Assembly (NCBI GenBank): GCA_034440635.1
Contig: JAOTON010000973.1
Location: 186,001-250,000, forward strand
DNA from: Lepas anatifera
Lineage: Eukaryota; Arthropoda; Thecostraca; Lepadidae
Length of the DNA: 64,000 bases
Reading direction: 5' to 3'
Every line of letters starts with the position of its first letter. The first letter of the stretch is position 1. Made by a program: the position numbers and the translations under genes. The notes below the pieces were generated by a model that saw only the letters and a list, made by a program, of their open reading frames with translations, did no database searches and was not told the DNA's origin. Below are positions 39,990 through 52,200 of this stretch, piece after piece.

Positions 39990-40200
39990 ATGGCCAAGGC
40001 GCGGTACCGCGGTGCAGCCAGTGCGGCTTCCTCCGCCGCTCGCACCCCCCTACCCGCACCAGAAAAGGACGGCGGCCGGCCTCGGCATCTCCTCCGGGCT
40101 CGTGTGGTTTGCCGCTGGTGCTCTTCTCTCACTGGGAGGCTACCTAGCCTACCGGGGCTACATCGAGAGGAGGGTCAACACACCGCTCTCAGCTCCAAAG
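39990..40200 (+). CDS. MOGS: MOGS exon 1, with a one-base insertion
   Basis: The ATG at 39990 has a good context (GAGCCATGG) and opens MAKARYRGAASAASSAARTP. The transmembrane anchor (GISSGLVWFAAGALLSLGGY, YIERRVNTPLSAPK) is in the next frame, which has a stop at 39967 and no ATG of its own before the anchor. The exon is 211 nt, one above a multiple of three, ending in phase 0 at a GTGATC donor. A run of six C at 40045-40050 is the likely site of the extra base. Error, polymorphism or mutation cannot be told apart here. Confidence 0.8.
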
Positions 40201-43200
40201 GTGATCAGGGCAGCTAGACTCTTGATGAGTCTGGTGCAAAGTCTGGCATTTTCTTGTCTTGTGTAAGTATGGTTTTCAGAGTGCAAAAACAGTTTCAGGG
40301 CCATGATGAGCACCAGGAAATCATTATCGTTGTTGACTTTTCGAATCCGGTGCTAACCTGGGGATAGTTCCAGCATAATCTGGTTTCTCAAACGGATAAT
40401 TAGCAAACTATTACCTTCTGAAAAAAACCATGTCCTTCAAATGCCAGCGTATCTCTCTCATTGGGTTTTCGCACACGTTTCGCCAATTTCAGATACGTAA
40501 TGACTGTATAGGCCGGGCTCCGGTGACCAGTATTGTGACGTCACAGGCCGCGGAGCCGCCTGCGCCAGACGACCGCTACTGGGGCAGCTACCGGCCGGGC
40601 GTCTACCTGGGACTGAAGACTCGTCACCCGCGCTCGCCCGTCACCGGCCTCATGTGGTTCACGCCGGCCATGTTCCAGGGCGGCGAGCTGCCCCTCAGGT
40701 CAGCTGCAGCGCAGCCGGGGGGCGCACTGCTTCATACACGTACATCAATAAACTGCATACATACATACATACCGCGTCGGGCGGCCGGTTGTAAACGGTC
40801 TGCTAATGATGGAAAATCGCCAAAAGGTAGCGAATGTGCTTGTAACAAAAATTAATAATGACACCTAATTATGCTAATTTTTATACCATATTTTACTGTT
40901 ATAGTTCTAACTTACTACTCTACTTCAATATTCATAGCATGTAGTCATAAATGCATGGTGTGGCGAGCCACCCCTGCTGCCACGGCCCAGAGCTGGCCCG
41001 AGACGTCGGCCGCGCCCCGTTTTGATGACTTTGCATCCGGTGTCCAGTGCTCTGGCACAGCGAGCGACGGCCCAGGCAGGTGATGTCATGCGTATGAATT
41101 CTGTAACCCGGTGCTTCTACAGTTGCCTGATGAAAGCTTTCATCAGTTTCTGACGTTGCTGTGACGTCTATCTTTTTCACAAATCCAGTCATTTCATTGG
41201 CGTGTGTGGTGGGCGTCCACTGCCCTGTTGTTTCGGTGAGATGGACATATGTAACTGGCTACCCGCTGTTGTCTCGGGGGAGTGCGCTTAGAACCGTCTT
41301 CACCAGCGGACCTCTGCAGTCAGGCGCCGGCAACGGTCGGCATCGCGTCAGACAGCATCAGACCACGCCAGGTCACGCTGGATTAGGCTAGGTCACCGTT
41401 AATCACGCTTGTAGAAGATAGTTTGACAGAGAGTGAGTGATCTGTAGCGACGCTTATTTTATTCGACACCTCTACGTATATTAATTGGCGCTGCCATTCC
41501 GAGTGAAGACCGACTGCTTTAATACCTGTTGGACTTATATTCATCGCTGCTATAACCTGCCTTTACACAACGCGAGGCAATACAGAAGAAAGAGGAACCA
41601 ACATCTTTTCATCATATAATGGCGCGACGAGGTCTTACCACTAAAACTTAATCACAGCCGAGTGAAACGTTTTCACGACAAATTGGCACCGTGACCCGTG
41701 ATAAAATTAGACACCGAGAAAAATCGAAAATTCGCCAACAAGTACTTCAAGGACTTCAGTTTTCCAGCTACGCCGGGAAACATCTTCAAACACTTCTCTG
41801 TCAACTTTACAAGCTGTTTCATCGAGATCTTCAATTCTATCGTCGAGTTTATCAGTTCCAGGATTCATCTCAACTAGAGGTCATCACCGTTTTCTGCGAC
41901 AGCCATCCCAAGTTCTTCGTTTTTCAAGTTGTCACTTCACTTCTTATTCAAGATTCAACTCTTCAAGATATTTTTTTCAGGCTGCAAGGCACTTCAAATT
42001 TTTTTCAGGCTTCAAGGACTTCAACTCATCATTCATCTAGTTCTTCGTGGTCATCCAACATTTCATCCGACATCAGGAACATCGTTCTACTGCTCCAGCC
42101 AATTTCTTTTTCAGATTAAGAGTGCTTCATTACAGCATTCTTCATCTTCTTCATCGTAGCATTCTACATTTTCAGTACTGTGTGGACAGCATCTCCGGTT
42201 CATCCACCGGTGAACAACGGCAACTGGCATCTTCGCCTTCAGTCTTCTGACATCATCTCATCAGCTACAAGTAAGGTGATTCCTTATCCATCCTTAACTG
42301 TTGAATCTTCATAAGCTGTTGTTATATTGTGTTGAAATTTTGCATAATTTGAATCATGGCCGAACAAACTCTTGTTGAAACAATGAAAGATATTTCGATG
42401 GAAATTCGAGTCCAAGGTCTCACACAGCACGTTCGATCATTTTCTGGGGAAAGTTCCAACAAATTTCATGACTGGGCAAGAGATATGGATTCGATAGCCT
42501 GCACAGCCGATGATAAGCGGATGAAAATTCTGGCTACTAGAACATTGAGCGGACCCGCAGGAAAATTTGCCTGCAGACTGATCACTCAAAATCCTAACAT
42601 CACGTGGCTGGAACTAAGGAGACAGTTGAGAGACAGATACAGTGATCTTAAAGACCCGTACTGTGCGAGGGAAAAACTTCAAAAAATCAGACAAAAGAAG
42701 GGTGAGCTGATGCAAAACGTCTCCAAGACGTTGCAAGTGAGGTCTTTGATGACCCAAACAGTGCAGACTCACAAAGAACACTTGTAGAAGTGTTCCAAAA
42801 AGGCGTATCTGATGATCGCCTCGCCCGAACCCTCATTCGGAAAAAGTTCTCAACCCTTCAGGATGCAGTAAAATTTGCTAGTGAAGAGCAGCAAACCGAC
42901 ATGACTTTCGAACTTTGCAGAGGAAAACTCGATACTGAGGAGCCCATGGAGATTGATGTGGTTCGTAACGACTCCCAAAACGACAGGATAGAGAAATTGG
43001 AAAAATGTTTGTCAGATGTTGGATCAAAACTAGATAAACTGACCAAAAATGTTGTGAAAAATCAGAAAACCAACCCTACGTATCAGCCATCAAACCAGAC
43101 GCATCCCCAACAAAGACGCCAATACCAGGCGCAACCCCAGAACCAACACCCATTCCAAAGGCAACAACGCCCCAACCAGTGGCAGAGGCGACCTCAGAGT

Positions 43201-46200
43201 CAGCCTCCAAGAGCCCCATGTCAGCACCAACAAGCTTTTCAGCCGGGGACAGAGCCAAACCAGCCCCCTCAAAGATATCAATGGACACCAGACGGTCGTC
43301 CGATCTGTGCGTTCTGCCAAAAGTTGGACACACTCAGCGAGTGTGCAGGGCGAAACAAGCTAACTTAGCTGCCCAACAACAGTCGGAAAACTAAGATGTC
43401 CTTCTGTTACCAGGACCGAACAGTTGGAAACCCCTGATCCCGATGGTCCTAGGGACAATATTGCTAGAATCTACATCAAACAGGACACTCCTATGTGCTG
43501 GACATATCTTGGAAATCGAAAAGCCTATACCCTTGTCGACACTGGAGCCGACATTTCGATCGTTTCAAAAGAATTCTTTGACAAAATCTGTTCAAAGCAT
43601 GTCTCTGACTTCACAACAAATTGTGCCCCTCTCGAGTCAGTAACTGGTCACAAGTTAAAAAATTTTGGAACAGCACAACTGCCAGTAGAAGTCTCAAAAT
43701 TCTGCAGAAAATTCAAGTTTCAAATTGTGAAAGGTCTCAGACACTCATGCATCTTGGGAAATGACTTTCTCAATGAGTTTGGTGTAAAACTTGATTTTGG
43801 AAAGAAAACCATGAACATCCACAACAATGTCATCCCACTGAGACCACAACGCCTCAACTGTCAGTCCATCACCTCATTGGTGAGGCTGCCTGAGAAAACT
43901 ACCATCCCAGCGCAGTCATATGTTGAAGTACCTGCGTACATCAACAGAGTCCAACTCATCGATCAGGACTGTACAGTGCAGCCACTGAACAACACCCCAT
44001 ATTTCTGTGAGGAACCAGGACTCTTGGTACTAAACTCAGTGAGCCGCCCAAACCAAAAAGGTCACTTACCAGCAGTGATCGTCAACACGACCACTCGTGA
44101 CTATACTCTTCCGCCTCGCCAGGTCATTGGACTTGCCGAAGTAGTAGAGACGTCAGAGATCAATAGCATTCAGGAAAATACACCCAATGAACAACCCCAA
44201 GAAAGTTCACATCCTGATCTGGATCCTGCGATGAAAATCCAAACAGCTGATCTCTCTCACGTGCCTGAGAGCCAGAAACAGCTGATCAAACTACTTATCG
44301 AACGAAACTCGGATCTCTTTGCGAAAAGTGAAACCGATCTCGGTCGAACGGACCTTGTGAAAATGAAAATTGACACAGGAAATCACCCTCCTATCAAACA
44401 ACGGCCCTATCGCCTCCCATTCAGTCAACGTCAGATGGTAGAGGATCACCTCAATGAGCTTCTGAAAGCAGGTGTGATCCAACCCAGTCAGAGCCCGTGG
44501 GCTAGTCCAATCGTCATTGTCGAGAAGAAAGATGGAGGAAAACGTTACTGTGTAGATTACCGAAAACTCAATCAGGTGACTGTCAAAAACAGCTATCCAC
44601 TTCCACGCATCGATGACATCTTGGCATCCCTTGAAGGATCGAAATACTTCACCTCTCTTGACCTCAAAAGTGGATATTGGCAAATTGCTATGGCTGACCA
44701 AGATTCTATAGATAGAACCGCATTTACATGCTTCCTAGGACTCTTTGAATTTAATTGTCTTCCATTCGGTCTCACAAACGCTCCAGGACTGTCTCTCTGA
44801 GCTAATGAACAAGGTTCTGCACGGAATTCAGCATAAGTACGCTTTGGCATACCTAGATGACGTCATAATCTTCTCAAAGACATTTGAAGAGCACCTAGAA
44901 CACATTGAAGAAGTCTTCAGCAGGCTTCGCCAGGCTGGCCCTAAAATTGAAAATGTCAAAGTGTGACTTTCTGAAACAAGAAGTCAAGTACTTGGGCCAC
45001 ATCGTGTCGGCCAGTGGCATTCAGCCTGACCCGTCAAAAGTCGAAGTCATACGAAATCTATCACCTCCAACTACCGTGAAGGGTGTGCGTTCTTTCATTG
45101 GCATGTGCTCCTACTACCGACGTTTCATTCCAAACTTTGCAAAAATTGCAAAACCCCTCACTGAACTCACAAAGAAACATGCTCGTTTCATTTGGACAGA
45201 TGAATGTCAAGAAGCGTTCGAATCTTTGAGAATTGTCCTCACTGAAGCCCCCATTTTGGCTTATCCTGACACAAACAAGCCGTACAGATTGTACACGGAC
45301 AGCTCAAATCACTCAATTGGGGCTGCCCTCGTTCAAGAAACGGATGAACAAGGTGAGCGTGTAATCCAATATCTGTCCCATCAGCTTAGTAAAACTCAGC
45401 AAAATTGGCCAATCATCGAGAAAGAAGCGTATGCTATTGTGTATGCTGTTCAGAAATTACGTCCTTATCTATTTGGCTCAAAATTCACAATCATGACGGA
45501 TCACAAGCCCCTGAAGCATTTGTTTACTGCTGAGATGCGAAATCCACGCATTCAGCGTTGGGCCATCATTCTGGATGAATATGGCTGCGATATTAAGTAC
45601 GTCACTGGTCGTCAAAACATAGTGGCTGATAGTCTTTCCAGGCTAGAACCTCCGAACGAGGTCAACATTATTGATTCTGATCATGCACCTCCAGTGCAAC
45701 TGGATCCAACAGTCGAACCTTGCCCGACTTATGAGAAAGCCGATCACAAGGAGAAGTTCAAAGAGTTCTTAGAAAAGCACCCAGATCTCGAAACTCTTCA
45801 AAGTGAAGACGAGTATATTCAAAGGATCATACAGATCCTGCAAAATCCAGAAGATCCGAATTATCAGGACGCATTCAAACATTATGTGGTTTTGGACAAC
45901 ATTCTGTATCGTATTTCAGACACATCAAAATGCAACCCTCATCCTGGACTTCAGATTTGTATACCCAAGTTTCTTCAGAAACCATTAGTAGAGGAAATTC
46001 ACTTTGGATATTTTGGTGGACATTTGGGCATAGATAAAACATATGACAAACTTAGGTCTCGTTACTATTGGTCAGGAATGTACCGTGATGTAGTAAACCA
46101 TCTCAAAATCTGTGTGGCATGTAACATGAGAAAGCTCAAGAAACAAAGACCACCCCTTCAGGACATGCAGATTCCAAAATACCCGTTTGAAATGATTGCA

Positions 46201-49200
46201 ATTGATACATGTGGACCATTCCCTGAAAGTTACAACGGAAACCGTTTCATAATCAACATTGTCGATTTGTTTTCTGGCTGGCCTGAATCATTTGCAACTG
46301 ACTCAAAAAGTGCAGAAACTGTAGCTCAGGTTCTCATAGAGCACATCATTCCCAGACACTCCTGCCCTCGTGTCATAGTGTCAGACAATGGCACAGAATT
46401 TTGCAATGTAGTCATTGATCAAATTTCGCCATTTTTCAACATCAAACACATCAGAACCTCAGTGTACCATCCTCAGTCAAACGGACGGTGTGAAAAGTAT
46501 CACCGTGTGCAAAACGACATGCTAGCTAAATTAGTGAGTAGAAATCAACGTGATTGGGATACCAAACTTTCATCAGTACTTTCAGCATATCGGACCGCTA
46601 AAAATGAAACCACGAAACACAGCCCATTTTACATTTTACATGGCCGCGATCCCGTACTTCCCATGGACACGTTACTGTCACCGAAGTACAAATATCTAGG
46701 TGAAGAGTACCTTCCCGCCATGCTTGAAAATCTCAGCCGTGCTTATCATGAAGTACGTCATAATTTGGCTCTAGGACATGAAAAGAACAAGATGTATTAC
46801 GATAGAAAGTCAAAACCCGTGAAATTTAAAGTCGGTGATATGGTATATTTCCGCGATCCCTCCACTGCTCCTGGCTCCACTACAAAATTAACCTCCCATT
46901 GGAAACCCTACTACCGTGTGGTGAAAGCACTTAGTGACGTCACTTTCGTCATTAAGCATCAGCTTGAAGGAGGAACAAAAACAGTTAACGCTCAAAATCT
47001 GAGACTCGCAGATCCTAACACCCCTTGGTGTAATGTTTCCAATGATCCGACCCATATCAATAGAAAACATGAAGAAAAAATGAAGTCAAGGATCCCATTG
47101 AGAACTCAGCCTGTGCGTGCTTCAAAATTTGCTTACTATGAAGATGAAGATGATTCATCTATGTCAGTAGAACATTCGGAGCTAAAATCATCTGACCCTC
47201 AACTTAACCCATGTTCTGGCTCACCAAAAACGAACATTCCATCCGATAACGAGGATGACATTCCGCTATCTAGGCTGGCAAAGCGAATGAATAACTCTTC
47301 CTCAGACGAAGAAGACAACATTCCGTTGGCTAAATTGGCAAAACAAATTAAAGAAGAGAAAACAGCTTGTGCAAAACGCACTTTAGAATCTCCTTTGCCT
47401 GAATCTAAACGGGCATGTGAAACAGTGGATTCGGATGAAGAAGCAGGTATGGATGAAATTGTACCAGTCAAGCGTGACCGTGAATCAGATTCTGACAGTG
47501 ATTGTCCCCTGATAAAATCCTTGCAGAGGATTTTACCTCAGATTCCGAAATATCGGATCTGGATTGTACAGATGTAAATAATGTAAATATTACAAGTAAG
47601 GATAAGAAGGACGTGGAGACAAGCAGTTCTTCACTAAGTGCTGAACAAAAGATGGATCTGTTCAAGATGTTCAGTCAAAATATGAACAATATGGTCGCCA
47701 TGTTGTTAAAGTAACAATTGTGTTATGGAGATAGCAAAGTGTACTTCACTGGAAAGTGAAATGAGCAGAAATAACGTAAGAGAATCAAGTCATGTTACTG
47801 ACATCACAATCAGTTTTGTGCAATCAGTTAGTCTACTTTACCTGAGAGTAAAATGTATGTAATCTGGATCAAAATGGTTATGATAAAGAACCATTTGGTT
47901 ACCGTAAGGTGACGTATCAGGACCTTGATGGTTGCAGCGAAAAATGATTTTATTATAGCATGAGTTTAGGTTTGACAACATGTCAAACGCATCTACTTGT
48001 CGTATAAAGATGTTAGTTTAAGTTGCTTTTCAGTATAGAAACTCATCTGCTTGTGTGCTAAAGAATGATGATTCAACATATACTAATATGCATACTCCCA
48101 CTAACCACTCTCTCAACCAGGTTACGAAAATGTAACCTCAGGCGGAAACGTCTGGAAACCTTTCGATCCTCTCCAAAAGCATCACCTTCGGTTCAAGCAC
48201 CAATCATGGACATCAGTGCAAATAGTGATTCCAGAGACACGTTCATGGATCTAGTGTATGATGGAAAGTGATATATGTGACGTGTGTATGTTCGAGCAAG
48301 TACCCGAATGACGAGTGAACCATATTGTTGTGTAATCGTACAAACGAAGATTTTGGATGATTAAAAACCAAAATCTCATTTAAGGACCTCGCGATGTGAT
48401 GTAACAAAAATTAATAATGACACCTAATTATGCTAATTTTTATACCATATTTTACTGTTATAGTTCTAACTTACTACTCTACTTCAATATTCATAGCATG
48501 TAGTCATAAATGCATGGTGTGGCGAGCCACCCCTGCTGCCACGGCCCAGAGCTGGCCCGAGACGTCGGCCGCGCCCCGTTTTGATGACTGCATCCGGTGT
48601 CCAGTGCTCTGGCACAGCGAGCGACGGCCCAGGCAGGTGATGTCATGCGTATGACTTCTGTAACCCGGTGCTTCTACAGTTGCCTGATGAAAGCTTTCAT
48701 CAGTTTCTGACGTTGCTGTGACGTCTATCTTTTTCACAAATCCAGTCATTTCATTGGCGTGTGTGGTGGGCGTCCACTGCCCTGTTGTTTCGGTGAGATG
48801 GACATATGTAACTGGCTACCCGCTGTTGTCTCGGGGGAGTGCGCTTAGAACCGTCTTCACCAGCGGACCTCTGCAGTCGGGCGCCGGCAACGGTCGGCAT
48901 CGCGTCAGACAGCATCAGACCACGCCAGGTCACGCTGGATTAGGCTAGGTCACCGTTAATCACGCTTGTAGAAGATAGTTTGACAGAGAGTGAGTGATCT
49001 GTAGCGACGCTTATTTTATTCGACACCTCTACGTATATTAATTGGCGCTGCCATTCCGAGTGAAGACCGACTGCTTTAATACCTGTTGGACTTATATTCA
49101 TCGCTGCTATAACCTGCCTTTACACAACGCGAGGCAATACAGAAGAAAGAGGAACCAACATCTTTTCATCATATAATGGCGCGACGAGGTCTTACCACTA

Positions 49201-52200
49201 AAACTTAATCACAGCCGAGTGAAACGTTTTCACGACAGTGCTTAGTATGACTCGTGTGAATGAAAATTTACTCTCTGCGTCAATAAAGGGCAAAAAATAA
49301 CTCAGATGCTCAATAAAGGGCAGAAAAAATTATTGTTCAAAGCGAATGTGGCACATCGGTCGCATCCTGAAATTTAGCGTAATTAGGGGAATTTTTAGCA
49401 AAAAATCATGGGAGTGTCCATGATTTCTCTGAGAAATGTACAATAAGCTCAATATTTTGATTTTGAAAATGCTCCTCTAGGAAAATAAAGAAATATCTGC
49501 CTGTAGATGATGTCATGATCTGGCAACCACTACCATATTCAATAGGCTTCAAGGGTTCGATTGGCTGATACCGTGACGTTAGCATATGTCGTCACACCAA
49601 ACGGCTGACAACTGTGGCTTGCTGCTAAGGGTACATGTGAGGTACATTTCAGGTAATTTTTAGCTTTTCTCTACGGAAATTTTGAGTTTCAAGACAAATG
49701 ATAGAGTACCGGATTTTCCGGCATCCTTTACGACTTGGCTATCTCAGTAGGGTACAATACAATCACGTTATAAAGATGCAATATTCCCTTTAACAGATTT
49801 TCTCTGTATAACTGTTTTTCTTGTAATCCATTTTCCTCACCCTTTAACTAAATGTACATTGCCGAACATCAATAAGTGAAACAGGGGCAAACTGACGTGT
49901 TTTTCTATTCAATTTCTCTATATTGCGATTTCATTTTCTATTCAATCAGCCCGTGTTGTTCTAACCTCCGATTGAGTCCGGGAGAGTGACGCCCTCTCTC
50001 GCTGGACAGGCACTGGTGTGAACAGGGCGACAACCTGGCGCGCTACGGCTGGCTGCAGCACGACGGGCGTCACTTTGGCGTGCAGGAGGTGGTCGACAAG
50101 CACATCAGCCTGCAGACCAGCTTTGTGAAGCGGCCCGGCGGCCACCACGGCGGCGACTGGACGGCCCGTGTCAAGGTCACGCCAAAGGTCAGTGGTGCCC
50201 CCACCTTGTTCGAGTTGTTCCGGCGAAGATGTGAAGTGTGGAGAGCGTATGCCTGTGTCCGACACAATATAGATTGTGGATTTACGGACCAAAGTTCGTA
50301 TGGCTAAAGTACGTAGGGTATAAAACTCGTGTGGCAAAAGCACGTACGCAAAAGTTCGTAAGCGAATGTACGTAAGGTATAAAACTTGTATGCCAAAAGT
50401 ACGTACGCAAAAGTACGTACGCAAAAATACATACGCATAAATACGTAAACAAATTGTCGAGGACATAAAACTCGTATGCCAAAAATTACGTAAGCAAAAC
50501 TACACATCCCTGTCATGATACCTTAAAACTTCTTCCCGTATGATCACCGCAGTTCTGTCCTCCCCGTCAGCAATTTAACGAACTCTGGAATTACCATCGT
50601 TTTGATGGGTTACTCTGTGAAAGTTTCGTATTCCTCGACCATATGAGCCCTTTGAAACATATTTTTTGTTTAGATTCTGTTTTTATGCATCCTCTTCAGA
50701 ATCAAAGAACCCTGTGATATTTAGATCCCGTTAGTATTAAAAACTTACAAATAGAGAATTTGACCGGACTGGAGAAAGGCCAGATTCGCGTAGGCTGCTG
50801 TTCTACTGCGTCACCAATGTCATCGTACGATGTAGTAGAGATTGGCGCTTGCGAGCTGGATTGGTACCTGCTTCCCAAGGGGGCGGGTCGTCGACGGCCG
50901 ACGCGTCACCGCGTCGCCGTCCTTCATCTGCTACACCTTCTACTCCTGCGCGGGGCGGCGCTCAACGCCCAGTCAGCGGGCCTGGGACCACGCGGTGCGT
51001 GGCCTGGCCCGCCTAACTAGATGAACACCAACGCCCCCTCCACACGCGCCAGTGGTGGGGGCGTCATCGGCGGCGGCAGGAGGGGCGCCCTGGGTGGGCG
51101 CAGTCGGCGCGCCAAGAACCGTCGGTACCGACTCAACCGTCAGAACAGAAGCCGCCTGCAGATCTGCTGCTGGAATGCGGAGGGACTTCGCCCGAAGAAG
51201 GCTGAGTTCCAACGCTGGCTCTCTAGTGAGAAGACGGACGTTGCTGTGGTTCAGGAGGTGCAACTGCCTGCGCACCAGTCAACGATCACCATCCCGGGAT
51301 ACCAGACTGCTGTCGTCGTCAAAAGGGCGCGTGGGAGGAGGGACGGGGGCCCTGCAAAGGGCGGTGGTCTAGCCATTTTCATCCGCAATGGAATCCACTT
51401 CTCAGTCCTTGAGAACTCGCCCCTCAGCCCACTAGATGACACCACCGAGTGGTGTGGAGTGCGGATTTACCTCAGCACCAAAAGTACAAATATCCCATGT
51501 ACAAACCGTAGTCTTTCAAGTTCTAGTCACCAGTACACGGACATATACAATATTTATCGCCCACCAATCCGGACATCGGAAAACGACCAGCGAGAGGACC
51601 GCTTCTCCATGGATAACTTCCCGAACAACAACCGCACCATCATAGCCGGGGACGTCAACGGGCACCACCCATCGTGGGACTCCAGCTGCCTCGAACCGGA
51701 CCACACCGGCACCTTAATCGCTGACTGGGTGGAGACAAACCACTGGGCCGTGCTCAACCACCCCGGCACTCACACCCGCGTCAGCTACGGCTCTGGTCCC
51801 TCCACTTCTCTGGACGTCGCAATCTGCCATCAAAGTCTCGCAACGCAATGCAACTGGACCGCCGGCACAGATCTGGGTAGCGATCACCTACCGCAGATAA
51901 TCCACTTCACCACCAACGGCGCGCGCCCCCGCCGCATACGGAAGTCCAGATGGGCCTTCCACAAAGCGGACTGGCCAAGCTTCACCAGCGGGAGCGAGGA
52001 GGCATTCGAGACACTGGAGCGGAACCACATGGCTGAACTCACCCCAGACACCCTAGCCGACCGCGTAAACGCCATCATCGCCGAGCAGAGCGCCAAGTCA
52101 ATCCCCCGGGGAGCACGGGCTGACCCCAAGCCCTGGGCGGCCGACCCCGGAGCTGGAAGCTGCGATCAAGGACCGCCGCCAGGCAAGAGCCGAACTAAGG

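Larger units (their letters stand above)
40841..49237 (+). mobile_element. Ty3/gypsy LTR retrotransposon, recent insertion
   Basis: It spans 8397 bp with LTRs of 840 and 838 bp, each starting TGTAAC and ending ACGACA, flanked by the 5-bp target duplication GTGCT (40836-40840, 49238-49242). A primer-binding site follows the 5' LTR. The internal order is gag, protease, RT, RNase H, integrase, the Ty3/gypsy order, with no envelope recognised. It lies in MOGS intron 2 in the gene's own orientation. The LTRs differ by two substitutions and one 2-nt indel, so the insertion is young, yet gag-pol is broken by several one-base shifts. No good polypurine tract is visible before the 3' LTR. Confidence 0.93.

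Noticed and set aside
47715..48399. Envelope gene of the LTR element
   Set aside because: No signal peptide, transmembrane segment or long frame between pol and the 3' LTR.
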